Under the pieces are notes generated by a model. The model was not told where the DNA came from. It made no database searches and worked only from the letters and a program-made list of their open reading frames with translations. A stretch of DNA of 64,000 bases from Segniliparus rugosus ATCC BAA-974. GTDB taxonomy: Bacteria; Actinomycetota; Actinomycetes; Mycobacteriales; Mycobacteriaceae. This document shows, in pieces, positions 15,391 through 23,648 of this stretch (its first letter is position 1; every line of letters starts with the position of its first letter). Location of the stretch: NCBI RefSeq assembly GCF_000185725.2, contig NZ_KI391953.1, positions 1,955,038 through 2,019,037 of the forward strand, read 5' to 3'. Both the position numbers and the translations under genes were made by a program.

Positions 15391-16680
15391 CTACGCCTTG
15401 ATCGTGGACGCGTCGATGACGTAGCGGTAGCGGGCTTGTTTGTCGAAGACCTTCTTCCAGGCGTCGCTGATCTGGTCGGCGGGGATCACCTGGATCTGCG
15501 GGCCGATCTTGTGCGCGGCGCAGAAGTCGATCGCCTCCTGCGTCTCCCGGATGCCGCCGGTGTTGGAGGCGGCGATCATGACTTGGTTGCCGAAGGTCGA
15601 CATCTGCCCCCACTCGTTCGGGGTGCTGAGCTTGCCGAGGCCGACGCGGCAGAACACGCGCTGGCGCTTCATCAGCGGGTAGTAGGGCTCGAGGTTGTGG
15701 GCGTAGGGGACGGTGTCGAGGATGAAGTCGAACGATCTGCGCATCCGGTCCATTTGCTCTTTGTCCTCGTTCACGACCACCGTGTCCGCGCCGAGCCGTG
15801 CGGCGTCGGCGACTTTGTCGGGCGATGTGGTGAACGCGACGACCTCGGCCCCGAGCTTCTTGGCGACCTGCACGGCGAAGTGTCCGAGCCCGCCGATCCC
15901 GACCACGCCGACCCGCCAGCCCTCGCGCACGCCCCAGGCCCGCATCGGCGAGTACACCGTGATGCCCGAGCAGGCCATGGGGGCCACCTGGGCCAGATCG
16001 ACGCCGTGCGGCGCTTTGAGGACGTACCGCTCGCGGACGACGATGCTGTTCGAGTAGCCGCCCTGGGTGTAGCCGCCGGGGTCCTGCGATTTCGCCCCGT
16101 AGGTGTGGGTGTAGCCGTTGAGGCAGTACACCTCGTTCCCCGAGACGCATTCCGCGCAGTGGCCGCACGAGTCGACCACCGTGCCGACCGCGACCTCGTC
16201 GCCCGGTTTGAACCGGACGACCGCCGAGCCGACCTCGGCGACGACCCCGGCGATCTCGTGCCCCGGCACGAGCGGGTAGGGCGGCGTGCCCCAGTCGGCG
16301 TGCCCGAAGTGGACGTCGGAATGGCAGACCCCCGTGTACTTGATGTCGATCCGCACGTCGTCGGGCCGCACCGCGCGGCGTTTGAAGGAGATCGGGGAGA
16401 GGTTCCCCGTCCCGTCGTGCGCGGCCCAGCCTCGGGCTTCGGTCTCGCCGGAGGCGGCGGCGGGGCCCTTGGGGGCCGTCGCCGAGGCGGAGCCGTCGAC
16501 GGAGGAGGACTCGCCCAAGGGGTTCGGCTTGGTCGAGCAGGCCGCCGCGCCCGCCCCGGCCACCGCCGTGGCGAGCGCCGCGCCGCGCAAGAAGACACGC
16601 CGGTCGACCCCGGCCGAGGGCGGCCCCGACGGGGCCGCTGGTTCGGTACCCTGGAACTCGTCGGACTGCTGGTCGGGCAT
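15391..16680 (-). CDS. zinc-dependent alcohol dehydrogenase with Tat lipoprotein signal
   Basis: 429 residues; the enzyme part is ~350, plus an N-terminal export region. Residues 26-50 read DRRVFLRGAALATA...GAAAC: a twin-arginine motif, a hydrophobic core and a lipobox Cys at about residue 48. The rest is a cinnamyl-type MDR dehydrogenase: catalytic zinc ligands Cys in TGVCHSD and His-Glu in PGHEIAG, structural zinc CGHCAECVSGNEVYC, and NAD(P) loop GIGGLGHFAVQ near residue 260. Tat export of a folded NADP-holoenzyme has a precedent in Zymomonas glucose-fructose oxidoreductase. GAAGGAG precedes ATG 16680. Confidence 0.9.
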   Translation of the reverse strand: MPDQQSDEFQGTEPAAPSGPPSAGVDRRVFLRGAALATAVAGAGAAACSTKPNPLGESSSVDGSASATAPKGPAAASGETEARGWAAHDGTGNLSPISFKRRAVRPDDVRIDIKYTGVCHSDVHFGHADWGTPPYPLVPGHEIAGVVAEVGSAVVRFKPGDEVAVGTVVDSCGHCAECVSGNEVYCLNGYTHTYGAKSQDPGGYTQGGYSNSIVVRERYVLKAPHGVDLAQVAPMACSGITVYSPMRAWGVREGWRVGVVGIGGLGHFAVQVAKKLGAEVVAFTTSPDKVADAARLGADTVVVNEDKEQMDRMRRSFDFILDTVPYAHNLEPYYPLMKRQRVFCRVGLGKLSTPNEWGQMSTFGNQVMIAASNTGGIRETQEAIDFCAAHKIGPQIQVIPADQISDAWKKVFDKQARYRYVIDASTIKA

Positions 16681-16728
16681 CTCGTCTCCTTCGTCAGGGG
16701 CGATCAGAATATTTCGATGTTCGCATGC

Positions 16729-16734
16729 ATTCTA
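16729..16734 (-). promoter_or_regulatory. -10 box TAGAAT of exported alcohol dehydrogenase
   Basis: TAGAAT on the minus strand about 48 nt upstream of ATG 16680, leaving a ~40-nt leader with a GAAGGAG ribosome-binding site. No clear -35 seen. Confidence 0.4.
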
Positions 16735-16776
16735 CCGAAGAAAAACTAGGTTCTCCGTGGAGAGCCGCCCGCGACG

Positions 16777-16821
16777 TTCATGGAAATCCCTGCTCGCTGG
16801 GCTCGCAGGCATTTCCATGAA
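16777..16821. promoter_or_regulatory. long hairpin in divergent intergenic region
   Basis: Outer stem 11 bp (16777-16787 with 16811-16821), one mismatch, inner stem 5 bp (CCTGC 16789-16793 with GCAGG 16805-16809), loop 11 nt. No T-tract follows, so an operator or a structured leader is likelier than a terminator. It lies between the alcohol dehydrogenase and the L,D-transpeptidase genes. Confidence 0.5.
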
Positions 16822-16861
16822 GCTTTCGTGTCGGTGGCGGCACGAAGCGGTCGCGAGGAGG

Positions 16862-16867
16862 TAACCT
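16862..16867 (+). promoter_or_regulatory. -10 box TAACCT before L,D-transpeptidase gene
   Basis: TAACCT ends 7 nt before GTG 16875. An AGGAGG just upstream (16857-16861) would be 13 nt from the start, which is long, so the leaderless reading is preferred but not certain. Confidence 0.45.
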
Positions 16868-16874
16868 TTCTGCC

Positions 16875-18110
16875 GTGGACGGACATCTCCGTAGATTTGC
16901 TGAGGGGGCCGCGCGCTCTTGGGAGGCCGCTCCCGTTCCCCGGCGCGTCGCCTTGGTCGCCCTCACCGGCGTGACGGCGTGCGCGGGCTTTTTCTCCTGC
17001 GGACACCCGGAAGAAGAGGGCCGCAGCCCCGCGAGCTCTTCCGCCGCGCCCAAAACAACGGCGAAACTGGTCTTCGAGCCCGCCGACGGCGCGAAAGACG
17101 TGAGCCCGGCGAGCACGGCGAAAATCTCCGCGAGCGGCGGAACGCTCGCAGAAGCGAGGCTGATCAGCGACGACGGGAAGCTCGTCGGAGGGAAGATCGG
17201 CCCGGACGGCACGAGCTTCGAGACCTCCGCTTCGCTCGAATTCGGGCGCAAGTACCTCTTCACCGGGCAGGCGAAAGGGCCGGACGGAACCCCCGAGCCC
17301 TTCCTCTCCTCGTTCTCGACCCTCGACCCCGACAAGGTCGCCGAGGTCAACGTGAACATCGGCGACGGGCAGCCCGTCGGTGTGGCCGTGCCGATCATCC
17401 TGCGCTTCTCCGCGCCGATCAAAAACAAAGCCGCCGTGGAGCGCAAGCTCAAGGTGACCTGCGAGCCCGCGACGGAAGGCTCCTGGGCCTGGCTGCCCGA
17501 CGCGGTGGGGGAACAGGCGCACTGGCGCACCAAGGAGTACTTCGAGCCGGGCACGAAGGTGCATCTGGAGGTGCCGCTGTTCGCGGAGGACTTCGGCGAC
17601 GGCGTCTATTGCGGGACGCAGACCCTCACCAGCGACTTCACCATCGCGCGCCACCAGCTCGTGCAGTGCTTCGTGCCCTCGCACCGGATGCAGGTGCTCC
17701 GGGGCGACGCGGTCATCATGGACTTCCCGTGCAGCTACGGCGAGGGCAACGAGGTCCGCAACACCACGCGCAGCGGCATCCACGTGGTGACCGAGAAATA
17801 CGCCGACTTCTACATGTCCAACCCGCCGTACTACTACAACGCGCACGAGCGTTTCGCGGTGCGGATCTCCAACAACGGCGAGTTCATCCACGCCAACCCG
17901 CAGACCATCGGGGACCAGGGGAGCACCAACGTCTCGAACGGCTGCGTCAACCTCTCGCCCGAGAACGCCCAGCAGTACTTCAGCTCGGCGCTCTACGGCG
18001 ACCCCGTGGAAGTCACCGGAACGTCGGTGCAGCTCTCCCCGTCGGACGGCGAGATCTACGACTGGACCTACGACTGGGAGACTTGGCGGGGCATGAGCGC
18101 TCTGAGCTAG
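16875..18110 (+). CDS. lprQ: L,D-transpeptidase lipoprotein (LprQ/LdtMt5-like)
   Basis: 411 residues. Makes 3-3 peptidoglycan cross-links outside the membrane. GTG start; lipobox GVTAC puts the lipid Cys near residue 36. Next come two Ig-like domains (residues about 60-260; FEPADGAKDVSPAS opens the first) and the YkuD catalytic domain: HANPQTIGDQG near 335, then VSNGCVNLS with the nucleophile Cys near 357. The usual SHGC is SNGC here. The C-terminus is aromatic (YDWTYDWETW). Orthologue of Rv0483 in its usual place after murB. Confidence 0.93.
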   Translation: MDGHLRRFAEGAARSWEAAPVPRRVALVALTGVTACAGFFSCGHPEEEGRSPASSSAAPKTTAKLVFEPADGAKDVSPASTAKISASGGTLAEARLISDDGKLVGGKIGPDGTSFETSASLEFGRKYLFTGQAKGPDGTPEPFLSSFSTLDPDKVAEVNVNIGDGQPVGVAVPIILRFSAPIKNKAAVERKLKVTCEPATEGSWAWLPDAVGEQAHWRTKEYFEPGTKVHLEVPLFAEDFGDGVYCGTQTLTSDFTIARHQLVQCFVPSHRMQVLRGDAVIMDFPCSYGEGNEVRNTTRSGIHVVTEKYADFYMSNPPYYYNAHERFAVRISNNGEFIHANPQTIGDQGSTNVSNGCVNLSPENAQQYFSSALYGDPVEVTGTSVQLSPSDGEIYDWTYDWETWRGMSALS

Positions 18111-18135
18111 CTCCGAGGCCCCTCGCTTCCGGCTT

Positions 18136-18163
18136 GCCCCCGCCCGTCAGGAGGGCCGGGGGC
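18136..18163 (+). terminator. GC-rich hairpin after L,D-transpeptidase gene
   Basis: Outer stem of 7 bp (18136-18142 with 18157-18163) plus an inner CCC/GGG. There is no T-tract, so termination is only possible. Confidence 0.35.
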
Positions 18164-18214
18164 GTGCGGGTGGCGGGGTTGCCCGAAGGCCGGGTCTGGT
18201 TCGCGGCGGCGGGG

Positions 18215-18220
18215 TAGAAT
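18215..18220 (+). promoter_or_regulatory. -10 box TAGAAT before secreted small protein gene
   Basis: TAGAAT 30 nt before ATG 18251, giving a ~24-nt leader that holds the CAGGAGG ribosome-binding site. Confidence 0.5.
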
Positions 18221-18250
18221 GGACGCGGTACCCCGGAATCAGGAGGCGCT

Positions 18251-18646
18251 ATGGCTGGCTACACCACTCGCGCGGTTGTGTCGGCGTTGTGCCTCGCCGC
18301 CGCTCCGCTCTGGGCCTCGACCGCGCAGGCGGGCCCGCCCGGTTCGCCGGGATACTGCCCGGGCGACGGTTTGATGCACGACTGGGACACGGGACAGGCG
18401 TTCGCCCCATGCCCGATCGGCGGGGGGCTGGTGTACACCCCGAAGGGCAACGTCTGGGTGGACCGCAACGGCACGGTGCACCCTGCCGCGACCCCGCAAG
18501 GACAGGGGCAGCGCAACGGGCCCTACCCCAACGAGTACTCGCCGGACAGCGACGGCGGGCCGAACCCCCGGCCCGCTCCGGTCCGGCCCGGAGGCCCGCC
18601 GCCGATGCCGCAGGGGAACGCCGGGGCGATCGGCGGAGGGCCGTAG
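18251..18646 (+). CDS. secreted proline/glycine-rich small protein
   Basis: 131 residues, ATG start with CAGGAGG 6 nt upstream. N-terminal signal peptide (starts MAGYTTRAVVSALCLAAAP) with a likely cut after AQA near residue 26. The mature part has two Cys (GYCPGDG and APCPIGG) that could form a disulfide, a WVDRNGTVHP segment, and a Pro/Gly/Asn-rich tail from about residue 85. This is the look of small secreted mycobacterial proteins with no assigned role. I do not recognise the family. Confidence 0.75.
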   Translation: MAGYTTRAVVSALCLAAAPLWASTAQAGPPGSPGYCPGDGLMHDWDTGQAFAPCPIGGGLVYTPKGNVWVDRNGTVHPAATPQGQGQRNGPYPNEYSPDSDGGPNPRPAPVRPGGPPPMPQGNAGAIGGGP

Positions 18647-18733
18647 CCGGGCGGGGCTCTCGAACAAGCTTTCGCGAAACGCGGATCGGGTTGTCGTCAA
18701 GAAGGGTTGCGTTTCGGTAACGTCGATGTCCTC

Positions 18734-21121
18734 ATGAACGCGTCCGAGCAGATTCTCCATGGCCTCAACCCGCAGCAGGCAGAAGCGGTCGTCCATCTCG
18801 GCGCGCCGCTGTGCATCATCGCGGGCGCGGGGTCGGGCAAAACCTCCGTCATCACCAGGCGCGTGGCCTGGCTCTTGGCCGAGCGGCAAGCGAGGCCGGG
18901 CGAAATCCTCGCGATCACCTTCACGAACAAGGCGGCGGGCGAGCTGAAAGAACGTGTCGGAGCCTTGGTCGGAGGCCGGATGTGGGAGATGTGGGTCTCC
19001 ACCTTCCACTCCTCCTGCGCGCGTTTCCTCCGGGCCGAGGCGAGCGCGGAGGCCGGCTTCGACCGCAACTTCACCATCTACGACTCGGACGACTCCAAAC
19101 GCCTGCTCTCGATGGTCGCGGAGGAGCTGGAGCTGGACTCGAACCGGTTCCCGCCGCGCATGCTGGCCGCGAAGATCGGCGATTTGAAGAACGAGCTGAT
19201 CACCCCCGAGGCGGCCCTCGCCGGGGTGGAAGACCCGTTCGACCTGCTGCTCGGCCAGGTGTACCGGCGCTATCAGGAGCGCTTGGCCGCCGCGAACGCG
19301 ATGGACTTCGACGATCTGATCATGCGGGCGGTGCAGCTCTTGCAGACGAACGACGAGGTCGCCGAGCGCTGGCGGGCGAGGTTCCGCCACGTGCTCGTGG
19401 ACGAGTACCAGGACACCAACCACGCCCAGTACGTGCTGATCCGCGAACTCGTCGGCGCGGGCGCGGGCACCCAGGTCGGGGCGGAGACCTCGGCCTTGAC
19501 CGTGGTGGGGGACTCGGACCAGTCCATCTATCGGTTCCGGGGCGCGACGATCCGCAATATCGAAGAGTTCGAGCGCGACTTCCCCAACGCCCGCACCGTG
19601 CTTTTGGAGCAGAACTACCGCTCGACGCAGAACATCCTCTCCGCCGCGAACGCCGTCATCGCGCACAACGAGGGCAGGCGGGAGAAACGGCTGTGGACCG
19701 AGGCGGGCGACGGCCGGCAGATCGTCGGCTACGTGGCCGACCACGAGCACGACGAGGCGGGCTTCATCGCGACGGAGATCGCCGAGCTGGTCCGCGCCGG
19801 GGCCAAGCACGGCGACATCGCGGTGTTCTACCGCACGAACAACGCGTCGCGCGTGTTCGAGGAGGCGTTCATCCGGCACGCCGTGCCGTACCGGGTGGTC
19901 GGCGGCCAACGCTTCTACGACCGGAGAGAGGTCCGCGACGTGATCGCTTACCTGCGGGTGATCGCCAACCCGTCCGACGCGGTCAGCCTCACGCGGATCA
20001 TCAACACGCCGAGGCGCGGGGTCGGCGACAAGGCGCAAGCGCAGATCGCGTCGTGGGCTGGGTCGCAGGGGAAGACCTTCTGGGAAGGGTGCCAGGCGGC
20101 GGCCGAGGGGGCGATCCCCGCGCTCGCGGCCCGCTCGCAGCGGTCGGTCGCGGAGTTCGTCGCGATGCTCGCCGGACTGCGCGACGAACTCTCGGCGGGC
20201 GAGCTGACAGTCGGCGAGCTCGTCGCCCAGACGGTGGAGCGCAGCGGCTACCGGGCGACGCTCGCCGACAGCACGGACCCGCAGGACGGCGCGCGGCTGG
20301 AGAACCTCGACGAGCTTATCTCCGTCGCGGTGGAGTACGGAGAAATGGCGGCGGGGCAAGAGGGCGGCGCGGTCGCGGACGGCCTGGCGGGAGAGCTCCG
20401 GGTCGCCCTGCCACCGGAGGAGGAGGGCGAGAGCGGGGCGGACGGGGACGCGGGCGTGGCCAAATTGCGGGACTTCCTCGAGCAGGTCTCGCTCGTCGCG
20501 GATTCGGACCGGCTCCCGGAGGGCGGCTCGGAGTCGGGCGTGGTCACGCTTATGACGCTGCACACCGCGAAAGGGCTGGAGTTCCCCGTGGTGTTCATGA
20601 CCGGGCTGGAGGAGGGACAGTTCCCGCACCTGCGCTCGCTCGGCGATCCGGTCGAGCTGGCCGAGGAGCGCAGGCTCGCCTACGTCGGGATCACGCGGGC
20701 GCGGGAACAGCTGTATGTCAGCAGGTCGCTCACCCGCACGTTCCGGGGTTCGCCGATGACCAACCCGCCCTCCCGGTTCCTGATCGAAATCCCGCCGCAC
20801 CTGGTCTCGTGGCGGCGGGGCGAGCCCGATCAGACCTGGGCGGGCTTCACCAGGAGCGACTTCGGCTCGGTGTCCGCGCCGAGGGCCGAGAACGCGGCCC
20901 CGTTCCGCAGGCCCGCCGCCGAGCGCGGCCCCAGGCCAAGGCCGAACCTGCGCCACGAGAGCTTCGAGGTCGGCGACCGCGTGAACCACGACAAATACGG
21001 CCTTGGCAAGGTGGTCGCGAGCAGCGGGCACGGCGCGGCGGCCACGGTCACCGTGGACTTCGGCAGCAGCGGGACGATGAAGCTGATGCTGATCGGCGGC
21101 GTCCCCATGTCCAAACTCTGA
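18734..21121 (+). CDS. uvrD1: ATP-dependent DNA helicase UvrD1/PcrA
   Basis: 795 residues. Superfamily 1A 3'-5' helicase acting in nucleotide-excision repair and transcription-coupled repair. Motif I AGAGSGKT near residue 34, motif Ia TFTNKAA, motif II DEYQDTNH near 230, motif III GDSDQSIYRFRGA, motif IV QNYRST, motif V/VI TLHTAKGLEFP and YVGITRAREQLY. The C-terminal ~50 residues (VGDRVNHDKYGLGKVV) form the Tudor-like tail that binds RNA polymerase. ATG 18734 chosen; a TTG at 18707 is in frame. Equivalent to Rv0949. Confidence 0.95.
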   Translation: MNASEQILHGLNPQQAEAVVHLGAPLCIIAGAGSGKTSVITRRVAWLLAERQARPGEILAITFTNKAAGELKERVGALVGGRMWEMWVSTFHSSCARFLRAEASAEAGFDRNFTIYDSDDSKRLLSMVAEELELDSNRFPPRMLAAKIGDLKNELITPEAALAGVEDPFDLLLGQVYRRYQERLAAANAMDFDDLIMRAVQLLQTNDEVAERWRARFRHVLVDEYQDTNHAQYVLIRELVGAGAGTQVGAETSALTVVGDSDQSIYRFRGATIRNIEEFERDFPNARTVLLEQNYRSTQNILSAANAVIAHNEGRREKRLWTEAGDGRQIVGYVADHEHDEAGFIATEIAELVRAGAKHGDIAVFYRTNNASRVFEEAFIRHAVPYRVVGGQRFYDRREVRDVIAYLRVIANPSDAVSLTRIINTPRRGVGDKAQAQIASWAGSQGKTFWEGCQAAAEGAIPALAARSQRSVAEFVAMLAGLRDELSAGELTVGELVAQTVERSGYRATLADSTDPQDGARLENLDELISVAVEYGEMAAGQEGGAVADGLAGELRVALPPEEEGESGADGDAGVAKLRDFLEQVSLVADSDRLPEGGSESGVVTLMTLHTAKGLEFPVVFMTGLEEGQFPHLRSLGDPVELAEERRLAYVGITRAREQLYVSRSLTRTFRGSPMTNPPSRFLIEIPPHLVSWRRGEPDQTWAGFTRSDFGSVSAPRAENAAPFRRPAAERGPRPRPNLRHESFEVGDRVNHDKYGLGKVVASSGHGAAATVTVDFGSSGTMKLMLIGGVPMSKL

Positions 21122-21363
21122 CCTCGCTCAGCTCCGCGCGTGGACCTCACGTCGCGGTTGTTGGAGCAGTTCGTCGTTCTTCGCCGAGGAAGGCATTTCG
21201 GACGCGCAGCGGACTTTCTGGCCGCAGCCCAGCACATCGTCCGCAGAGCGCAACGTCCAGCGTCTTCTAGTGCGGGGGCGCGCCGCGCGCCGCGTTGGCG
21301 AAAAAGGGAGAAAAAGGAACGGAAGCGGGGGCCGACCGGAGGGGCCGGACGCTTGGGGCGGCG

Positions 21364-22377
21364 CTACTGCTTGCTGGCGGGAGAGCCCGCGACGTACGGC
21401 GTGCCGTCGAACTTCACGCCGCGCGCGGCGAGCCAGCGCACGGGGTCGACCTTGTCCTTGCCGCCCAGCCAAATCTCAAGGTGCAGGTGCGTGCCGGTGG
21501 AGAACCCGAGGTTGCCCATTCCGGCGATACGGTCGCCCGCGAGAACCTTCTGGCCCGCGCGCACGTAGATCGCGCTGATATGGCCGTAGACGCTGATCGT
21601 GCCGTCCTCGTGCTGGATGCGGATCCACTGGCCGAACCCGGAGGCGGGGCCGGCCTCGACGACCGTCCCGTCCGCGACCGCGACGATCGGGCTGCCGTAC
21701 GCGCCCGCGATGTCCGCGCCCGCGTGCAGGCTGCCCCAGCGGTAGCCGAAACCGGAGGTGAAGGTGCCGAAAGCGGGGGCGGTGTACAGGGGGCGCAGAT
21801 GCGCGGCCTCCTGCTGCTCGCGCTCTTGCGAGAACTGCGCGCCGGTGGCGAGCTGGTCGAGGTAGCCGGAGAAGTCGGCGCGGGGGATGACGGCGACTTG
21901 GTCGTCAGCGCCCGCGCCGCCGACGAGCTGGCCGTCGGTGGAGACAGCGGTCAGCTGGGTGGTGACGGAGTTCTGCGCCGCGTTGCTGGATTTGGCGGAC
22001 TCCAAGCCGCACGCTCCGGTGAACGACGCGCCGACGATGACGGCTCCGATGCCGACGGGGGTGACTCGCAGCGAGCGGGCGCGGTGGGCGGTCCGGGCCG
22101 AAGCCTCGTCGTCCTGGCCGCCGTGGACCTTGGCCACCAGCTCGGCGACGGAAAGCGGGCGCTCGGCGGAGGCTCCGCAATGCGCGGCGCGCCGCAGCGA
22201 GAACTCCTCGTCGGACTGCCCGGCGTGCCCGAAAGCCTGCGCGGAGCCGGTCTGCTCCGGCGCGAACTGCTCGGATCCGAGCTGCGCGACGGACGAGTCT
22301 TGCGGGATATCGGCCATCCGGAAAGGCGCATACGCGGTTTGTTCCGTGCGCTTCGCGCGACGCGGCAGCATGAACAC
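21364..22377 (-). CDS. M23-family metallopeptidase (Rv0950c-like)
   Basis: 337 residues. Likely peptidoglycan endopeptidase. The first ~95 residues look cytoplasmic or low-complexity, then an uncleaved membrane anchor (starts VTPVGIGAVIVGAS) with Cys in TGACGLE near residue 122. The LytM domain has HAGADIAGAYG near 217, GHISAIYV near 263, and HLHLEIW near 290, which supply the zinc ligands. GTG 22377 chosen, 9 nt after AGGAGG; ATG 22371 is in frame. Convergent with uvrD1, as in M. tuberculosis. Confidence 0.9.
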   Translation of the reverse strand: MFMLPRRAKRTEQTAYAPFRMADIPQDSSVAQLGSEQFAPEQTGSAQAFGHAGQSDEEFSLRRAAHCGASAERPLSVAELVAKVHGGQDDEASARTAHRARSLRVTPVGIGAVIVGASFTGACGLESAKSSNAAQNSVTTQLTAVSTDGQLVGGAGADDQVAVIPRADFSGYLDQLATGAQFSQEREQQEAAHLRPLYTAPAFGTFTSGFGYRWGSLHAGADIAGAYGSPIVAVADGTVVEAGPASGFGQWIRIQHEDGTISVYGHISAIYVRAGQKVLAGDRIAGMGNLGFSTGTHLHLEIWLGGKDKVDPVRWLAARGVKFDGTPYVAGSPASKQ

Positions 22378-22617
22378 CGCTCATTTCCTCCTGAGATTAG
22401 CGCCGATAGGGGTTTTCATTCGGAGACCTGCTCTACCTGGGAACAGGCGTGTGGAGTGTGACCCGTGTCGCCACGCGGCCGTGATCGCTCCGTGATTCTG
22501 TCCACAGGAGACTAGCCAAACCCACAGAGGCGGCGCAACTTCTCTGGTGCGTTCTTACAAATTTCTTATGAACTGTCTGAGTCCGAGCTGTGTCGTGGAT
22601 ATGCGAGGCGGGCGAGG

Positions 22618-22623
22618 TACCGT
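22618..22623 (+). promoter_or_regulatory. -10 box TACCGT before membrane protein gene
   Basis: TACCGT ends 8 nt before ATG 22632. This supports that ATG over the longer frame opening at 22590 and predicts a leaderless mRNA. Confidence 0.5.
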
Positions 22624-22631
22624 CAAGGGCG

Positions 22632-23639
22632 ATGTCCGCGCTTCTTATCGCCCACCGCGCCGCAGGCTGCCTGAGCCTCGCGGCGGGGGCGCTGAGCGTG
22701 CTCGGCGGGGTCGGCCCGCTGCTCAAGGTGCGCTCTGCTTCGGCGCTTGGCGAGATCCTCGACAGCGGCCCTGTGCATTCCCCGGCTGTGCTCTCGGCGC
22801 ATTGGGCCGCGCTCGCGGGGGCGTTCTTGCTCGTGGCGGGGATCGGGCTCCTCGTGCCCGGCCGCGCGCAGCGGATCCGCCCCGCCGCCTCGGTGCTGTG
22901 GGCGGCCCCGGTTCCGGCTGCGCTCTCGGCGCTGCGCACCGCTTCGTCCGCCGTCGAAGCCGCGCAGAGCCCTGATCCGCTCATGCGGCTCGCGGCTCCG
23001 ACGCTGGCGTTCGACTGGGGCGCTTGGCTGCTGGTGGCCTCGGTTGTTTTCGCCGGGGCCTCGGGTTTCGCCTGCCTGGTCGCGGGGGTGCTCGACCGCG
23101 AGGCGTGGGAGCACGCGCGCGAGCTTGCCGAGGCGGCCCGGGCCGAGAAGGGCAAAAGGCGCAAGGCGCGTCGCGAGGCGGCGGTCGAGGCGGACCCGCG
23201 CGAGCGTCCGCCCGACCGCCGCGCCGTCGCGCTCTACGCGGCGGCGGGCGCGTTCGGGGCGTTGGGCGCGCTGTTGCCGCTCTATGTCGGACCGGGGTTC
23301 CGCTCGACCTGGCTGCCCGACGTGCCGTTCGCCTCGCAAGCGTTCGGACAGTTCTTGCTCGCGCTCGTGGTCGCGGCCTCGGCGGTCGTCGGCGTGCGGT
23401 CGCGCCGGAGCAGACAGCCCGCGCTGTGCGCGGGCTGCGCGCTTTCGTTAGTGGCGTATGTCGCTGGCTACCCCTTCCTCTCGGGCAACGTGCCGGGCTC
23501 GACGCCTGGTCCGGGGTTTTGGGCCGGGCTGGTCGGCGCGGCGTTGTTCGCGGCGGCGGCGGGGGTGGCGGCAGACCCGACGTCGCGGCTTTCTCGGCAG
23601 TCGCTAGGCTCCTTGCGACGAGATCAGACAAAGACATAG
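22632..23639 (+). CDS. polytopic membrane protein, unknown
   Basis: About 335 residues with roughly eight hydrophobic segments in two groups (residues 5-165 and 205-320), split by a charged cytoplasmic-looking linker (RAEKGKRRKARREAAVEAD). The order of hydrophobic blocks hints at an internal duplication, but I cannot show it by eye. I do not recognise the family. It sits between the divergent M23 peptidase and sucC and ends 9 nt before the sucC start, so it may be cotranscribed with sucCD. Confidence 0.7.
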   Translation: MSALLIAHRAAGCLSLAAGALSVLGGVGPLLKVRSASALGEILDSGPVHSPAVLSAHWAALAGAFLLVAGIGLLVPGRAQRIRPAASVLWAAPVPAALSALRTASSAVEAAQSPDPLMRLAAPTLAFDWGAWLLVASVVFAGASGFACLVAGVLDREAWEHARELAEAARAEKGKRRKARREAAVEADPRERPPDRRAVALYAAAGAFGALGALLPLYVGPGFRSTWLPDVPFASQAFGQFLLALVVAASAVVGVRSRRSRQPALCAGCALSLVAYVAGYPFLSGNVPGSTPGPGFWAGLVGAALFAAAAGVAADPTSRLSRQSLGSLRRDQTKT

Positions 23640-23648
23640 GCGGTGAGC

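Noticed and set aside
16857..16861. AGGAGG as the ribosome site of the L,D-transpeptidase gene
   Set aside because: The distance to GTG 16875 is 13 nt, longer than usual; the TAACCT box at 7 nt explains the start better, though both are possible.
18239..21031. Very long open frame on the minus strand across uvrD1
   Set aside because: High-GC sequence gives long antisense open frames; the translation is Arg/Pro/Gly-rich with no family pattern, and the plus-strand helicase is unmistakable.
22378..22631. Possible c-di-AMP riboswitch or CRP site upstream of the M23 peptidase gene
   Set aside because: I looked for the conserved riboswitch core and for TGTGA-N6-TCACA on both strands; neither fits at the right spacing.
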